From assembly GCA_964651385.1 (NCBI GenBank), contig CAZYYM010000010.1:1-54027 (forward strand): DNA of 54,027 bases, read 5' to 3'. Positions 17,632-26,345 of the stretch are shown one piece after another. The translations under genes and the position numbers were made by a program. Below the pieces are notes generated by a model. The model was not told the origin of the DNA, made no database searches, and saw only the letters and a list, made by a program, of their open reading frames with translations. Every line of letters starts with the position of its first letter. The first letter of the stretch is position 1. Source of the DNA: GCA-001735895 sp964651385 (GTDB taxonomy: Bacteria > Pseudomonadota > Gammaproteobacteria > GCA-001735895).

Positions 17632-19089
17632 ATGAGAATTAAACGAACATTTGCTACAACCATGCGTGATGCGCTGGCGCTGGTAAAACAGGAGCAGGGA
17701 CCTGACGCGGTGATTCTGGGTAACAAGAAAGTGTCTGGCGGGGTAGAGCTCATTTCAGCGATCGATTACGACGAGGCTACTGTTTCCGGATACGCATCAG
17801 CTCCTTCTGTACCGCGCCAGGACCTTGAAGCAAACCGTCCCAGTGATGTTGGTGCTGATGCCTGGGTTGGCTCGGTGATTAATGACACGCTCAACGGTCG
17901 AAAAGAACCCATATTAGGACCGGTTGCAGCCGGAACAAAAAAGCGCGAAATCGAACCCGCTAAACCACCGGCCTGGTTAGAGCGTGAATTACAACGTAGT
18001 GAAGTAAAATTAAGGGAACCGGCAGCCGCCAATCCCAAAACTATCGATACAAAGACGAGCAAACAGGCACCGGCCGCCATTGCGAACAAATCGAGGCCAA
18101 CTCCCAAACTTAAGGTTGATGCCAGGCCGGTGGCGGAAAATCAGACGCGACCGGTTATCGATGAAGTTAAATACGAGTTAAAAAATCTACGCGACCTGAT
18201 GGAAAATCAGCTTTCGGTGTTACAGTGGGATCGATTCAGTCAAAGCCACCCTGTGCGCACGGTATTGCTCAACCTGATGTCGGAAATGGGCCTGGGTACC
18301 GATATTTGTGAAATTGTTATTTCCCATCTCGACCAACTCAATGAGGATCCACACAAGGTCTGGCAGCAGGCACTGGGTATTCTCGCCAGGTGCATACCGG
18401 TCTGTAGAGGTGATCTGCTCAATGAAGGCGGGCGAATTGCCCTGGTTGGTTCGACCGGCGTCGGAAAAACCACAACGATTGCCAAACTCGCCGCTCGATT
18501 TGCACATACGCATGGCAAGCGTTCGGTTGCTATGATCAGTACCGACCACTTCCGCGTCGGTGCCCAGGAACAGTTACAGCATTTTGCACGATTGCTGGAA
18601 GTGCCGATGTTGACAGCCAGTAATAGTGAAGAACTTGCCGACCGACTTGACATGCTCGCCGACAAAAAGCTGGTGTTGATTGATACCGCAGGTATGAGCC
18701 AGCGTGATTTGCGCTTGAGTGAACAGTTTCACCAGCTACAACACAAAGCACCGCAGATTAAACCTTATCTGGTGCTTTCGGCGAATACGCAACTGGCTGC
18801 GCTTAATCAGACTATTCAAAACTTCAGCAAAGTCCGCCTGTCCGGGGCATTTGTTACCAAGCAGGATGAAGCGGCAAGCCTTGGCGGAATTATTACGGTA
18901 TCGATACGTCATCAGTTGGCATTGAGTTACTGCGGCACCGGTCAGCGCGTTCCGGAAGATCTGGAGGCCGCGAAAAATCATCGTATTATCTGTAAAGCGG
19001 TCAGTTTGATGCAGGATTATAGCGAGCAAAGTGATCAGGAATCGCTCGCGATTCGGTACAACCACATTATTAACAAAAATCAGGCATAG
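17632..19089 (+). CDS. flhF: Flagellar SRP-like GTPase FlhF
   Basis: FlhF (485 residues) is an SRP-family GTPase that places the flagellum at the cell pole. The N terminus MRIKRTFATTMRDALALVKQEQGPDAVILGNKKV is typical when read in two parts. A long Pro/Ala/Lys-rich linker leads to the NG domain, with the P-loop GSTGVGKTTTIAKLAARFA at about 272 and the G3 motif DTAGMSQRD. The presence of FlhF and FlhG supports polar flagellation. The ATG at 17632 follows AAAGGG. Confidence 0.97.
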   Translation: MRIKRTFATTMRDALALVKQEQGPDAVILGNKKVSGGVELISAIDYDEATVSGYASAPSVPRQDLEANRPSDVGADAWVGSVINDTLNGRKEPILGPVAAGTKKREIEPAKPPAWLERELQRSEVKLREPAAANPKTIDTKTSKQAPAAIANKSRPTPKLKVDARPVAENQTRPVIDEVKYELKNLRDLMENQLSVLQWDRFSQSHPVRTVLLNLMSEMGLGTDICEIVISHLDQLNEDPHKVWQQALGILARCIPVCRGDLLNEGGRIALVGSTGVGKTTTIAKLAARFAHTHGKRSVAMISTDHFRVGAQEQLQHFARLLEVPMLTASNSEELADRLDMLADKKLVLIDTAGMSQRDLRLSEQFHQLQHKAPQIKPYLVLSANTQLAALNQTIQNFSKVRLSGAFVTKQDEAASLGGIITVSIRHQLALSYCGTGQRVPEDLEAAKNHRIICKAVSLMQDYSEQSDQESLAIRYNHIINKNQA

Positions 19090-19100
19090 TCGAGGTTTCA

Positions 19101-19961
19101 ATGGATCAGGCACAAGGTATTAGGCAGATAAAATCGTCACGGCCGGTTCGGGTTATTGCTGTGACCAGTGGCAAAGGTGGTGTCGGCAAAAGTAATGTTG
19201 CAGTTAATCTGGCAGTTACTCTAGCCCAGAGTGGTGAGCGCGTCATGGTCATGGATGCCGATATGGGGCTTGCCAACATAGATGTATTACTGGGCTTGAG
19301 TCCAAAAATGAATTTATCGCATGTTATCAATGGTGAATGCTCGCTGGAAGACACCATTATCGACGGACCGGTGGGCATAAAAATAATTCCAGCATCTTCG
19401 GGTGTTGCTTCAATGTCTGATTTAACACCCGCAGAAAATGCCGGAATCATACGGTCCTTTTCTGAGCTTACGGCACCGGTTGACACACTGATTATTGACA
19501 CTGCTGCCGGCTTATCGGACAGTGTGATTAGCTATACTCGAGCATCGCGGGAAGTGATCGTCGTAGTTTGTGATGAACCGGCATCCATTACCGATGCCTA
19601 CGCGATGATAAAAGTACTCAATCGTGATTACGGCATGCATCGATTCCATGTACTGGCTAATCAGGCGCATGGAATTCAGCAGGGGCGCGAGCTTTACGGC
19701 AAACTGTCCAGAGTATCGGAAAAATATCTCGATGTGGCACTCAATTTTCTTGGCACTATACCCTATGACGAGGGCCTGAAGAAGGCGGTACAAAAGCAGA
19801 AATCTGTCGTCGAAGCATTCCCTCGTAGTCCGTGTTCGATGGCATTTCGACAAATTGCCAAAAAGGCACAGCAGTGGCCGGTACCCAGTACAATGGAAGG
19901 CCATCTGGAGTTCTTTATCGAGCGTCTGGTCAATTTCAGCGCCCAGGAAAATCGCCTGTGA
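19101..19961 (+). CDS. flhG: Flagellum number regulator FlhG (FleN), MinD-like ATPase
   Basis: FlhG (286 residues) is a MinD/ParA-type ATPase that limits flagellar number and stimulates FlhF GTPase. The N-terminal DQAQGIRQIK fits the DQAxxLR activator motif for FlhF. The deviant Walker A SGKGGVGKS lies at about 23-31, and DADMGLANIDVLLGLSP follows as in MinD. It ends with a C-terminal amphipathic stretch (MEGHLEFFIERLVNFSAQ). The fliA start overlaps its stop. Confidence 0.97.
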   Translation: MDQAQGIRQIKSSRPVRVIAVTSGKGGVGKSNVAVNLAVTLAQSGERVMVMDADMGLANIDVLLGLSPKMNLSHVINGECSLEDTIIDGPVGIKIIPASSGVASMSDLTPAENAGIIRSFSELTAPVDTLIIDTAAGLSDSVISYTRASREVIVVVCDEPASITDAYAMIKVLNRDYGMHRFHVLANQAHGIQQGRELYGKLSRVSEKYLDVALNFLGTIPYDEGLKKAVQKQKSVVEAFPRSPCSMAFRQIAKKAQQWPVPSTMEGHLEFFIERLVNFSAQENRL

Positions 19962-20701
19962 ATGGGCACGCCATGTATGCAGAAGTGGCGAACCTGAACG
20001 GCTCCGATCAGATTGTCCGTCATGCTTCACTGGTAAAACGCATCGCCTATCATTTACTGAATCGGCTGCCTCCAAATGTGCAGGTCGATGACTTAATTCA
20101 AGCAGGGATGGTTGGTCTGCTGGAAGCCGCGAGCAATTTCAACGCATCCATAGGGGCAAGTTTTGAGACCTTCGCGGGCATTCGAATTAGAGGCGCGATG
20201 ATCGACGAGATTCGTCGTTCGGACTGGACGCCGCGGTCGGTACACCGCAAGTATCGCGAAGTCACCGACGCGATTCGGAAAATTGAAAATGAAACAGGTC
20301 AGAACGCGACTGATTCAGATGTTGCGGGTTTGCTTGGGTTGAGCTTAAGTGAATATCATCAGATACTCATTGATTCGTCTTCATCGCGTATTTACAGCAT
20401 TGACGAACTTGAGGAAAATTTTCAGGAGGCGGCACTTCCAAACTCCAGTGAACAAACGCCGGATCAGGCTTTCAGTGGAGCTGAATACCATCAGCAGTTA
20501 GCCCGGGCGATAAAAACATTACCGGATAAAGAGCAGTTGGTGATGTCGCTTTACTATGATGACGAACTCAATTTTCGTGAAATCGGAGAGGTTCTGGAAG
20601 TCACCGAATCGCGTATTTGTCAATTACACGGGCAGGCCTTATTACGGATAAAATCGAAAATGTCCGATTGGAATTTACGCTCTGGAATTGGCCTTGCATA
20701 G
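19958..20701 (+). CDS. fliA: RNA polymerase sigma factor FliA (sigma-28)
   Basis: FliA (247 residues from GTG 19958) directs late flagellar and chemotaxis transcription. Region 2 includes LVKRIAYHLLNRLPPNVQVDDLIQAGMVGLLEA (overlapping parts) and FETFAGIRIRGAMIDEIRRSDW. Region 4 includes LPDKEQLVMSLYYDDELNFREIGEVLEVTESRICQLHGQAL. GTG 19958 overlaps the flhG stop (GTGA) with AGGA about 9 bases upstream; ATG 19973 is the alternative. The open frame extends further upstream into flhG but that part is not homologous to sigma factors. Likely targets in this window are the promoters at 480, 20822, 25792 and 34201. Confidence 0.96.
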   Translation: MNGHAMYAEVANLNGSDQIVRHASLVKRIAYHLLNRLPPNVQVDDLIQAGMVGLLEAASNFNASIGASFETFAGIRIRGAMIDEIRRSDWTPRSVHRKYREVTDAIRKIENETGQNATDSDVAGLLGLSLSEYHQILIDSSSSRIYSIDELEENFQEAALPNSSEQTPDQAFSGAEYHQQLARAIKTLPDKEQLVMSLYYDDELNFREIGEVLEVTESRICQLHGQALLRIKSKMSDWNLRSGIGLA

Positions 20702-20801
20702 TCAACGAGCAGCCCGCCAATATGAAGTGTGATGTGACTCATTAAATCATGCCAATTATAAAAAATGGACTATTCTATAAACAGAAATCCACAGTTTGAG
20801 C

Positions 20802-20820
20802 ATCAATTAGGAAAATTGAT
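20802..20820. repeat. Inverted repeat upstream of the cheY promoter
   Basis: ATCAATT (20802-20808) and AATTGAT (20814-20820) form a perfect 7-base inverted repeat around AGGAA. Flanking GAG (20798) and CTC (20822) extend it with one mismatch. There is no T-run after it, so it is a poor terminator for fliA. It ends right at the -35 region of the sigma-28 promoter and could be an operator. Confidence 0.4.
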
Positions 20821-20821
20821 C

Positions 20822-20849
20822 CTCAACTCGGGGGACGAGCTGCCGATAA
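20822..20849 (+). promoter_or_regulatory. Sigma-28 promoter of the cheYZA operon
   Basis: The -10 element GCCGATAA (20842-20849) is a perfect sigma-28 match. The upstream element is CTCAACTCG (20822-20830), which keeps the -35 spacing but matches only in part (CTCAA). Expected start is near 20856, about 54 bases before cheY. The 208-base gap after fliA contains nothing else I recognise apart from the inverted repeat just upstream. Confidence 0.65.
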
Positions 20850-20909
20850 ATGTCGGGAGAGTATTAGAAATTTACCCATTAGCATTCAATAGAGCGGAGG
20901 TTTAGTTGC

Positions 20910-21296
20910 GTGGATAAAGAGATGAAAATCCTGATCGTCGATGATTTTTCGACAATGCGACGGATTATTAAAAATTTGTTACGCGATCTTGGATTTAATA
21001 ACACTTCTGAAGCAGATGACGGTCAGACAGCTTTACCAATGCTCAAGTCTGGAAAGTATGATTTCCTGGTCACCGACTGGAATATGCCGGGAATGGATGG
21101 GCTCAGTCTGCTTAAAGCGGTTAGAGCCGACGAAGATCTCGGCAATATGCCGGTGCTGATGGTTACAGCTGAGGCAAAACGTGAGCAAATAGTAGTGGCT
21201 GCCGAGGCAGGCGTGAACGGCTATGTGGTTAAACCATTCACTGCGGTCACACTCAAGGAAAAAATTGAAAAAATCTTCGAGCGACTACAGGGATGA
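20910..21296 (+). CDS. cheY: Chemotaxis response regulator CheY (first system)
   Basis: CheY (128 residues) carries the signal from CheA to FliM. The acidic pocket is D11/D12, the phospho-acceptor is D56 (VTDWNMPGMDG), the switch threonine lies in MLMVTAEAK, and the conserved lysine is in VVKPFT. The N-terminal KILIVDDFSTMRRIIKNLLRDLGFNN is very close to enterobacterial CheY. Translation starts at GTG 20910 after GCGGAGG; ATG 20922 is an alternative. The cheZ ATG overlaps its stop. Confidence 0.97.
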   Translation: MDKEMKILIVDDFSTMRRIIKNLLRDLGFNNTSEADDGQTALPMLKSGKYDFLVTDWNMPGMDGLSLLKAVRADEDLGNMPVLMVTAEAKREQIVVAAEAGVNGYVVKPFTAVTLKEKIEKIFERLQG

Positions 21297-22054
21297 GCAT
21301 GGAAAATGAAGTCAGTTCAGAAGAGGGTAGCTACCTTAATGAAGGGTATATCAGTCGTTTAAAAATATTGTCCGAAGTGCTCGAGTCGGGTGATGAAAAA
21401 CGAATCGATGAACTGGTTGGTGAGCTAACTACCTTACGAGAGTCGGCGCTGTATCAGGAGCTGGGTAAGTTAACGCGCGAGATTCACGATTCAATTAATT
21501 CTTTTGGCAATGATGAAAGAATTGCTGAACTGGCCACGGAAGCCATTCCGGATGCCAAAGAAAGACTCAATTTTATCGTAACAAAAACCGATGATGCCGC
21601 GCATAAAACCATGGAAGAAGCTGAGTCAACCATGAGTCTCGTAGACGACATTCGCGGCCGCGCCAATATTTTAAATGGGCGTTGGAAGCAATTTCGGAAT
21701 CGCGAATTATCCAAACAGGAGTTTATTTCTCTCAATGAAGATGTTGGAATCTTTCTGGAATCATTCGATTCTGAATCAAGCCTTATCAATAGCAAGATGA
21801 CCGATATCATGCTGGCGCAGGATTATCAGGATATCACCGGACAAATGATTAAACAGGTAGTGACTATGGTGCAGGAGGTTGAAGAAAAACTCGTTCGGCT
21901 GGTGACCATCTCGGGCGCCTGGTGCCAGGAAGAAACACCGGAAGTTATTAGTGGTGAAATAGCAGAGGGACCGCAGTTACCGACTGCCGACTCCGAGATA
22001 GTTGCGACTTCACAAAGCGATGTCGATGACCTGCTTGCTAGCCTGGGCTTTTAG
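21293..22054 (+). CDS. cheZ: CheY-P phosphatase CheZ
   Basis: CheZ (253 residues) speeds loss of phosphate from CheY. The long helical hairpin includes the catalytic helix MLAQDYQDITGQMIKQVVTM, where the Asp and Gln of DITGQ correspond to D143 and Q147 of E. coli CheZ. The C terminus SQSDVDDLLASLGF is the classic CheY-binding tail. It overlaps cheY by 4 bases (ATGA). Its DxxxQ helix and tail are the template for two other proteins in this window (30932 and 38159). Confidence 0.96.
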   Translation: MSMENEVSSEEGSYLNEGYISRLKILSEVLESGDEKRIDELVGELTTLRESALYQELGKLTREIHDSINSFGNDERIAELATEAIPDAKERLNFIVTKTDDAAHKTMEEAESTMSLVDDIRGRANILNGRWKQFRNRELSKQEFISLNEDVGIFLESFDSESSLINSKMTDIMLAQDYQDITGQMIKQVVTMVQEVEEKLVRLVTISGAWCQEETPEVISGEIAEGPQLPTADSEIVATSQSDVDDLLASLGF

Positions 22055-22071
22055 ATTTCCGGAGAAACGCT

Positions 22072-24207
22072 ATGGCAATCGATCTCAACGATGAAATATT
22101 ACAGGACTTTCTGATTGAAGCCGGAGAGATCCTCGAATTATTGAACGAGCAACTGGTTGATCTCGAACAATCTCCCGATGACAATAATTTACTCAATTCA
22201 ATTTTTCGTGGATTCCATACCATCAAAGGAGGCGGTAGCTTTTTATCACTGACCAATCTTGTCGAAGTTTGTCATAAATCAGAGGATGTATTTAATCTAC
22301 TGCGCAACCAGGAGCTCTCGTTAAATGCAGGTATGATGGATGTTTTCCTGCGCGTACTCGATGAAGTCAATAGCATGTTCGAGGAAATCCGTTCCGGGAT
22401 AGATCCCACTGCGGCAGATTCGGTGCTGCTGGATCAGTTGCTTGAAATGCAAAGTGGTGGAGCGGTTGTTGAAGCAGTCGACACAGAGCCGGAAACAGAA
22501 GAAGTTGGAGAAAATGAAATTCCATCAGAAGCTGCCGATCCGCAAACCGATGCGGCTAAAGATTTTGCGGCTGGCGATGACGATATTTCCGATGAAGAAT
22601 TCGAAGCCTTGTTAGATGCACTACAAGGTGGAAAGGAACCTGTTGAGCTGGACGAAAAAGCGCTGGCAAAAGAAGCCGCTCAAGCGTCCAGCAATGACGA
22701 AATAACTGATGATGAGTTTGAAGCCCTGCTGGATAATCTGCATGGCTCCGGTGCAGGACCGAAGGCGGTCTCGAAGAATGAGGAGGCACCCAGGACCGGG
22801 GTGAGCAAGCCGGAAGTGTCTTCAGATGAAATAACTGATGACGAATTTGAGGCCTTGCTGGATGATATGCATGGCGCAGGCAAGGCTCCCCAAAATGCGG
22901 CTGATAAAAAGGTGGTTGAATCGAATTCGGCGAAAGCCCCGCCTGCCAAGCAGACTAAGTCAAAAGCAGCCGCCGTAGCCAAACCAATCCCCAAACCAGC
23001 CGCTAAAGCTGCGCCCGCAGCGGCGGCGCAGAAAGCAAGCCAGGGAGAGACCACGGTTCGTGTCGATACGTCACGCCTCGACGATATTATGAATCTGGTC
23101 GGTGAACTGGTTCTGGCGCGGAACCGACTGAATACTCTGAAAGAATCCTTTGAAGATGAGCGTGTTCATAAGGCTATTTCCAACCTTGATGTGGTTACGG
23201 GGGATTTACAAACTGCGGTGATGAAAACTCGCATGCAACCCGTAAAGAAGGTCTTTGGACGTTTCCCCCGCGTTGTTCGTGATCTAGCGCGTAGCATGAG
23301 CAAAGAGGTAGCTCTGGAAATGGTCGGAGAAGAAACTGACCTCGATAAAAATCTGGTTGAAGCGCTGGCCGATCCATTGGTGCATCTGGTGCGTAACTCG
23401 GTTGACCATGGCGTAGAATTACCCGATGACCGCGAAGCTGCTGGCAAGCCGCGCGAAGGCACCGTGATACTCGCAGCCCAACAGGAAGGTGACCATATTT
23501 TACTGTCGATTACCGATGATGGGGCCGGCATGAATCCGGAAGTATTACGCAATAAGGTGGTCGAAAAAGGTTTAATGGACGTGGATAGCGCCACCCGACT
23601 CGATGATAAAGGCTGTTTCGATCTGATTTTTATGCCGGGTCTGACTACCAAACAGGAGATTACCGATGTTTCCGGGCGTGGTGTAGGAATGGACGTAGTT
23701 AAAACCAAAATAACTCAGTTGAATGGATCAATCGATATAGATTCCGAGCTGGGAAAAGGCACCATATTGAAAATAAAAGTGCCTCTCACTTTGGCAATTT
23801 TACCGACCTTGATGGTACAGTTAGGCAGCCGAAAATATGCTTTGCCATTGTCTAATGTCAGTGAAATATTCGAGCTAAGTTCGAAGAAAACGAGTATCGT
23901 TGATGGCCGGGAAGTGGTGATGAATCGAGGCAAGGCGCCGCCCATATTTTATCTACGGAAATGGTTATTAAACGGTCAGGATGCGATTGAACCGAATACG
24001 GACGAACCACAGGTCATTATGGTACAGGTTGCCAATAACCAGGTTGGTCTGGTGGTGGATCAGGTTATTGGTCAGGAGGAAGTCGTCATTAAACCACTGG
24101 GAGCACTATTGCACGGATTACCCGGTATGGCTGGGTCAACCATCACAGGCGATGGTAATATTGCGATTATTCTGGATGTGCCGGGAATGCTTAAACATTA
24201 TACCTGA
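22072..24207 (+). CDS. cheA: Chemotaxis histidine kinase CheA (first system)
   Basis: CheA (711 residues) autophosphorylates and feeds CheY. P1 holds the phospho-accepting H49 in FRGFHTIKGGGSF. A standard P2 domain is not visible. Instead residues 171-268 carry three copies of a DEITDDEFEALLD-type motif (22582-22875), followed by an Ala/Lys/Pro-rich linker. P3 begins near 328 (TTVRVDTSRLDDIMNLVGEL). The P4 ATPase shows LVRNSVDHGVE, DDGAGM and GRGVGMDVV, and P5 ends the protein. No receiver domain is attached. It is co-transcribed with cheYZ. Confidence 0.97.
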   Translation: MAIDLNDEILQDFLIEAGEILELLNEQLVDLEQSPDDNNLLNSIFRGFHTIKGGGSFLSLTNLVEVCHKSEDVFNLLRNQELSLNAGMMDVFLRVLDEVNSMFEEIRSGIDPTAADSVLLDQLLEMQSGGAVVEAVDTEPETEEVGENEIPSEAADPQTDAAKDFAAGDDDISDEEFEALLDALQGGKEPVELDEKALAKEAAQASSNDEITDDEFEALLDNLHGSGAGPKAVSKNEEAPRTGVSKPEVSSDEITDDEFEALLDDMHGAGKAPQNAADKKVVESNSAKAPPAKQTKSKAAAVAKPIPKPAAKAAPAAAAQKASQGETTVRVDTSRLDDIMNLVGELVLARNRLNTLKESFEDERVHKAISNLDVVTGDLQTAVMKTRMQPVKKVFGRFPRVVRDLARSMSKEVALEMVGEETDLDKNLVEALADPLVHLVRNSVDHGVELPDDREAAGKPREGTVILAAQQEGDHILLSITDDGAGMNPEVLRNKVVEKGLMDVDSATRLDDKGCFDLIFMPGLTTKQEITDVSGRGVGMDVVKTKITQLNGSIDIDSELGKGTILKIKVPLTLAILPTLMVQLGSRKYALPLSNVSEIFELSSKKTSIVDGREVVMNRGKAPPIFYLRKWLLNGQDAIEPNTDEPQVIMVQVANNQVGLVVDQVIGQEEVVIKPLGALLHGLPGMAGSTITGDGNIAIILDVPGMLKHYT

Positions 24208-24244
24208 CGTCGTAAATGCAAAGCAGTGACTGAATCAAATCACG

Positions 24245-25054
24245 ATGAAAACCTGGGCAGTAATCAATCAAAAGGGTGGTGTTGGTAAAACCACGACAGC
24301 GATTTCACTCGCGGGTCATCTGTGTGATACCGAAAAGCGCCTTCTTCTGGTTGACCTGGACCCGCACGGTTCACTAACTTGCTATCTGGGATATGATCCG
24401 GACAATATTGATACCGGCATATACAGCCTGTTTTCAGAGCCGACCGAAAACCAGGCTGATATCGCCCGTATGCTATTACCCACTCCGATAAAAAACACCT
24501 ATCTGTTCGCCGCCTCGACTGCACTGGCTACGCTGGATCGTCAGATGGGAGCCAGTCTTGGTAAAGGGCTGGTGGTTAGTCGCGCTATTCAAAGTGTCGC
24601 GAGCAGGTTTAGCCACGGAATTATCGATTGTCCACCGATGCTGGGAATATTGATGATTAATGCACTTGCCGCCTGCGATCAATTGCTAATTCCCGCACAA
24701 ACCGATTATCTTTCTTTAAAAGGGCTCGACCGCATGATTAATACGCTTGTCATGGTGGAAAAATCTCAGCATAGGAAAACCCCGTACATGATTATTCCGA
24801 CCATGTTTGATCGACGTACCAAAGCCTCAATTGACGCCTTGCAAAAAATGAAGGAACTCTATCGTTTTAACGTATGGGGATCAGTTATTCCAATTGATAC
24901 GAAATTTCGCGATGCCAGCAAGGCCGGCCTACCTTTATCTCAACTCTATCCAAAGTCACGCGGCAGTGTTGCCTATAAAAACCTGTTGAATTTCTTACTC
25001 GGTATTCATCAACGGAAAGATCATGTCAGAGAAAGTACCCAGCAGTCTGCTTAA
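24245..25054 (+). CDS. parC: ParA-family ATPase ParC-like (chemotaxis array positioning)
   Basis: This 269-residue ATPase has the deviant Walker A NQKGGVGKTTTAISLAGHL at residues 8-26, followed by LLVDLDPHGSLTCYLG and HGIIDCPPMLG. In Vibrio and Pseudomonas a ParA-like protein in this position (ParC) places chemoreceptor arrays at the cell pole together with ParP. The symbol here means that chemotaxis protein, not topoisomerase IV subunit A. Its end overlaps the ParP-like frame by 32 bases. No parS site or ParB gene is visible. Confidence 0.88.
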   Translation: MKTWAVINQKGGVGKTTTAISLAGHLCDTEKRLLLVDLDPHGSLTCYLGYDPDNIDTGIYSLFSEPTENQADIARMLLPTPIKNTYLFAASTALATLDRQMGASLGKGLVVSRAIQSVASRFSHGIIDCPPMLGILMINALAACDQLLIPAQTDYLSLKGLDRMINTLVMVEKSQHRKTPYMIIPTMFDRRTKASIDALQKMKELYRFNVWGSVIPIDTKFRDASKAGLPLSQLYPKSRGSVAYKNLLNFLLGIHQRKDHVRESTQQSA

Positions 25055-25703
25055 ACAGGATTCAGCTTTGGGTAACTATCTTGACGATATGTTACAGAGG
25101 GCCACGCAAGTGGTACAGGTTCAGGAAGTAGACCTGGATGCTGGAATTGATCGCGTGTTACTGCCAGAAGAATTGCTACTAGATACGGAAGTGGCTTCGA
25201 AGGTAACGCTCGTCGAAGCCCCCCCGGCAGACGGAAAAACGGAATCCATTTGTCAGGCAACTGAATTGATTTCGGAGATGTTTCCGCTTCAGTGTCTGAT
25301 GTTTAAGGTAGCAGAAAACTTGTTGTCGATTCCCCTGTGTGAGATGCATAGTATCGTCGAGTGGCCTGATAACTGGACACACCTACCGCATGAACCCGAC
25401 TGGATTCTCGGTATATTAAATCATCGCGGCAACCATGTGCGAATAGTCGACAGTGCGGAAATATTGCAAATTAAACGGAACGGAGATCAGCGACCTGCTC
25501 ATATATTGGCGTTGGCTGGCGAAAAATGGGGCATTACCTGTGACGAAGTCGGTAAGGTTGTGACGGTCGAATACGATGATATAAAGTGGAATCAGAATAA
25601 AACCAGACCGATGACTTTCGGTACGATACGCTCATCGCTTTCCAGTTTGCTGAACCCACAGGGAATTATTGAATGCCTGCAATCGGGGCTGGCTGATGAC
25701 TAA
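25023..25703 (+). CDS. parP: CheW-domain protein ParP-like (array partner of ParC)
   Basis: This 226-residue protein has an N-terminal linker (about 1-85) and a C-terminal CheW-like domain (LQCLMFKVAENLLSIPLCEMHSIVEWP, then ILGILNHRGNHVRIVDSAEILQ). ParP uses such a domain to join the array by binding CheA and receptors, and its N-terminal region contacts ParC. The ATG at 25023 lies inside parC, giving a 32-base overlap that implies coupled translation. The N-terminal part is shorter than in the Vibrio protein I know. Confidence 0.85.
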   Translation: MSEKVPSSLLKQDSALGNYLDDMLQRATQVVQVQEVDLDAGIDRVLLPEELLLDTEVASKVTLVEAPPADGKTESICQATELISEMFPLQCLMFKVAENLLSIPLCEMHSIVEWPDNWTHLPHEPDWILGILNHRGNHVRIVDSAEILQIKRNGDQRPAHILALAGEKWGITCDEVGKVVTVEYDDIKWNQNKTRPMTFGTIRSSLSSLLNPQGIIECLQSGLADD

Positions 25704-25791
25704 TTTTCATTATTATAATTGTTTCGGGTCTAATTTCGCGAAATTCTGCTTCGTAGATTCAGCAATTACTTGCCGAAATGGTCGAAAACCG

Positions 25792-25819
25792 TTAAGTTTT
25801 TAATTGTTTCAGCCGATGG
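25792..25819 (+). promoter_or_regulatory. Probable sigma-28 promoter of cheW
   Basis: TTAAGTTT (25792-25799; 7 of 8 to TAAAGTTT) and GCCGATGG (25812-25819; 6 of 8 to GCCGATAA) are separated by 12 bases, one more than the enterobacterial optimum. It sits in the 150-base gap after parP, 34 bases before the cheW ATG. Confidence 0.5.
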
Positions 25820-25853
25820 TATTAATAATAAATTAAATTTCTCGGAGTAAAGC

Positions 25854-26330
25854 ATGGTCGATGAGTCCGCAACAGGCGTTCAGGATCAAATTCAATACGT
25901 CACATTTACGTTGGAAGACGAAACCTATGGTATCAATGTCATGCAGGTACAGGAAGTATTACGCGAAATTGAGGTCGCCCCGGTGCCTGGAGCGCCGCAT
26001 TACGTTATGGGTATTATAAATTTGCGTGGCAATGTTGTTAGCGTTATCGATGCCCGTATTCGTTTTGGTCTGCCGACCTGTGACAGTACCGAATTGACTC
26101 GTATAATCGTAATCGAGGTCCAGCAGCATATCATAGGTATACTGGTCGATAGTGTTGCCGAGGTGGTTGATATCAAAGATAGTGATATTGAAACAGCACC
26201 GAATGTCGGTACCAATGACGCTTCGAAGTATATTGACGGTGTGGTTAGCCGTGGCGATAAATTGTTGATACTAGTGGATTTAAACAAGCTCCTGAGTACT
26301 GAAGAGTGGAGTGAGGTCGATGGTTTTTAA
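25854..26330 (+). CDS. cheW: Chemotaxis coupling protein CheW (first system)
   Basis: CheW (158 residues) links receptors to CheA. The full SH3-like fold is present: QYVTFTLEDETYGINVMQVQEVLR, VPGAPHYVMGIINLRGNVVSVIDARIRFG and IGILVDSVAEVVDI. The ATG follows CTCGGAGT. It closes the first chemotaxis operon together with the small ORF that starts 15 bases downstream. Confidence 0.96.
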   Translation: MVDESATGVQDQIQYVTFTLEDETYGINVMQVQEVLREIEVAPVPGAPHYVMGIINLRGNVVSVIDARIRFGLPTCDSTELTRIIVIEVQQHIIGILVDSVAEVVDIKDSDIETAPNVGTNDASKYIDGVVSRGDKLLILVDLNKLLSTEEWSEVDGF

Positions 26331-26345
26331 ATGAGATAGCAACCA

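Noticed and set aside
19832..19957. N-terminal extension of fliA into flhG
   Set aside because: The upstream residues have no sigma-factor similarity and duplicate flhG coding sequence in another frame; GTG 19958 or ATG 19973 fits FliA proteins.
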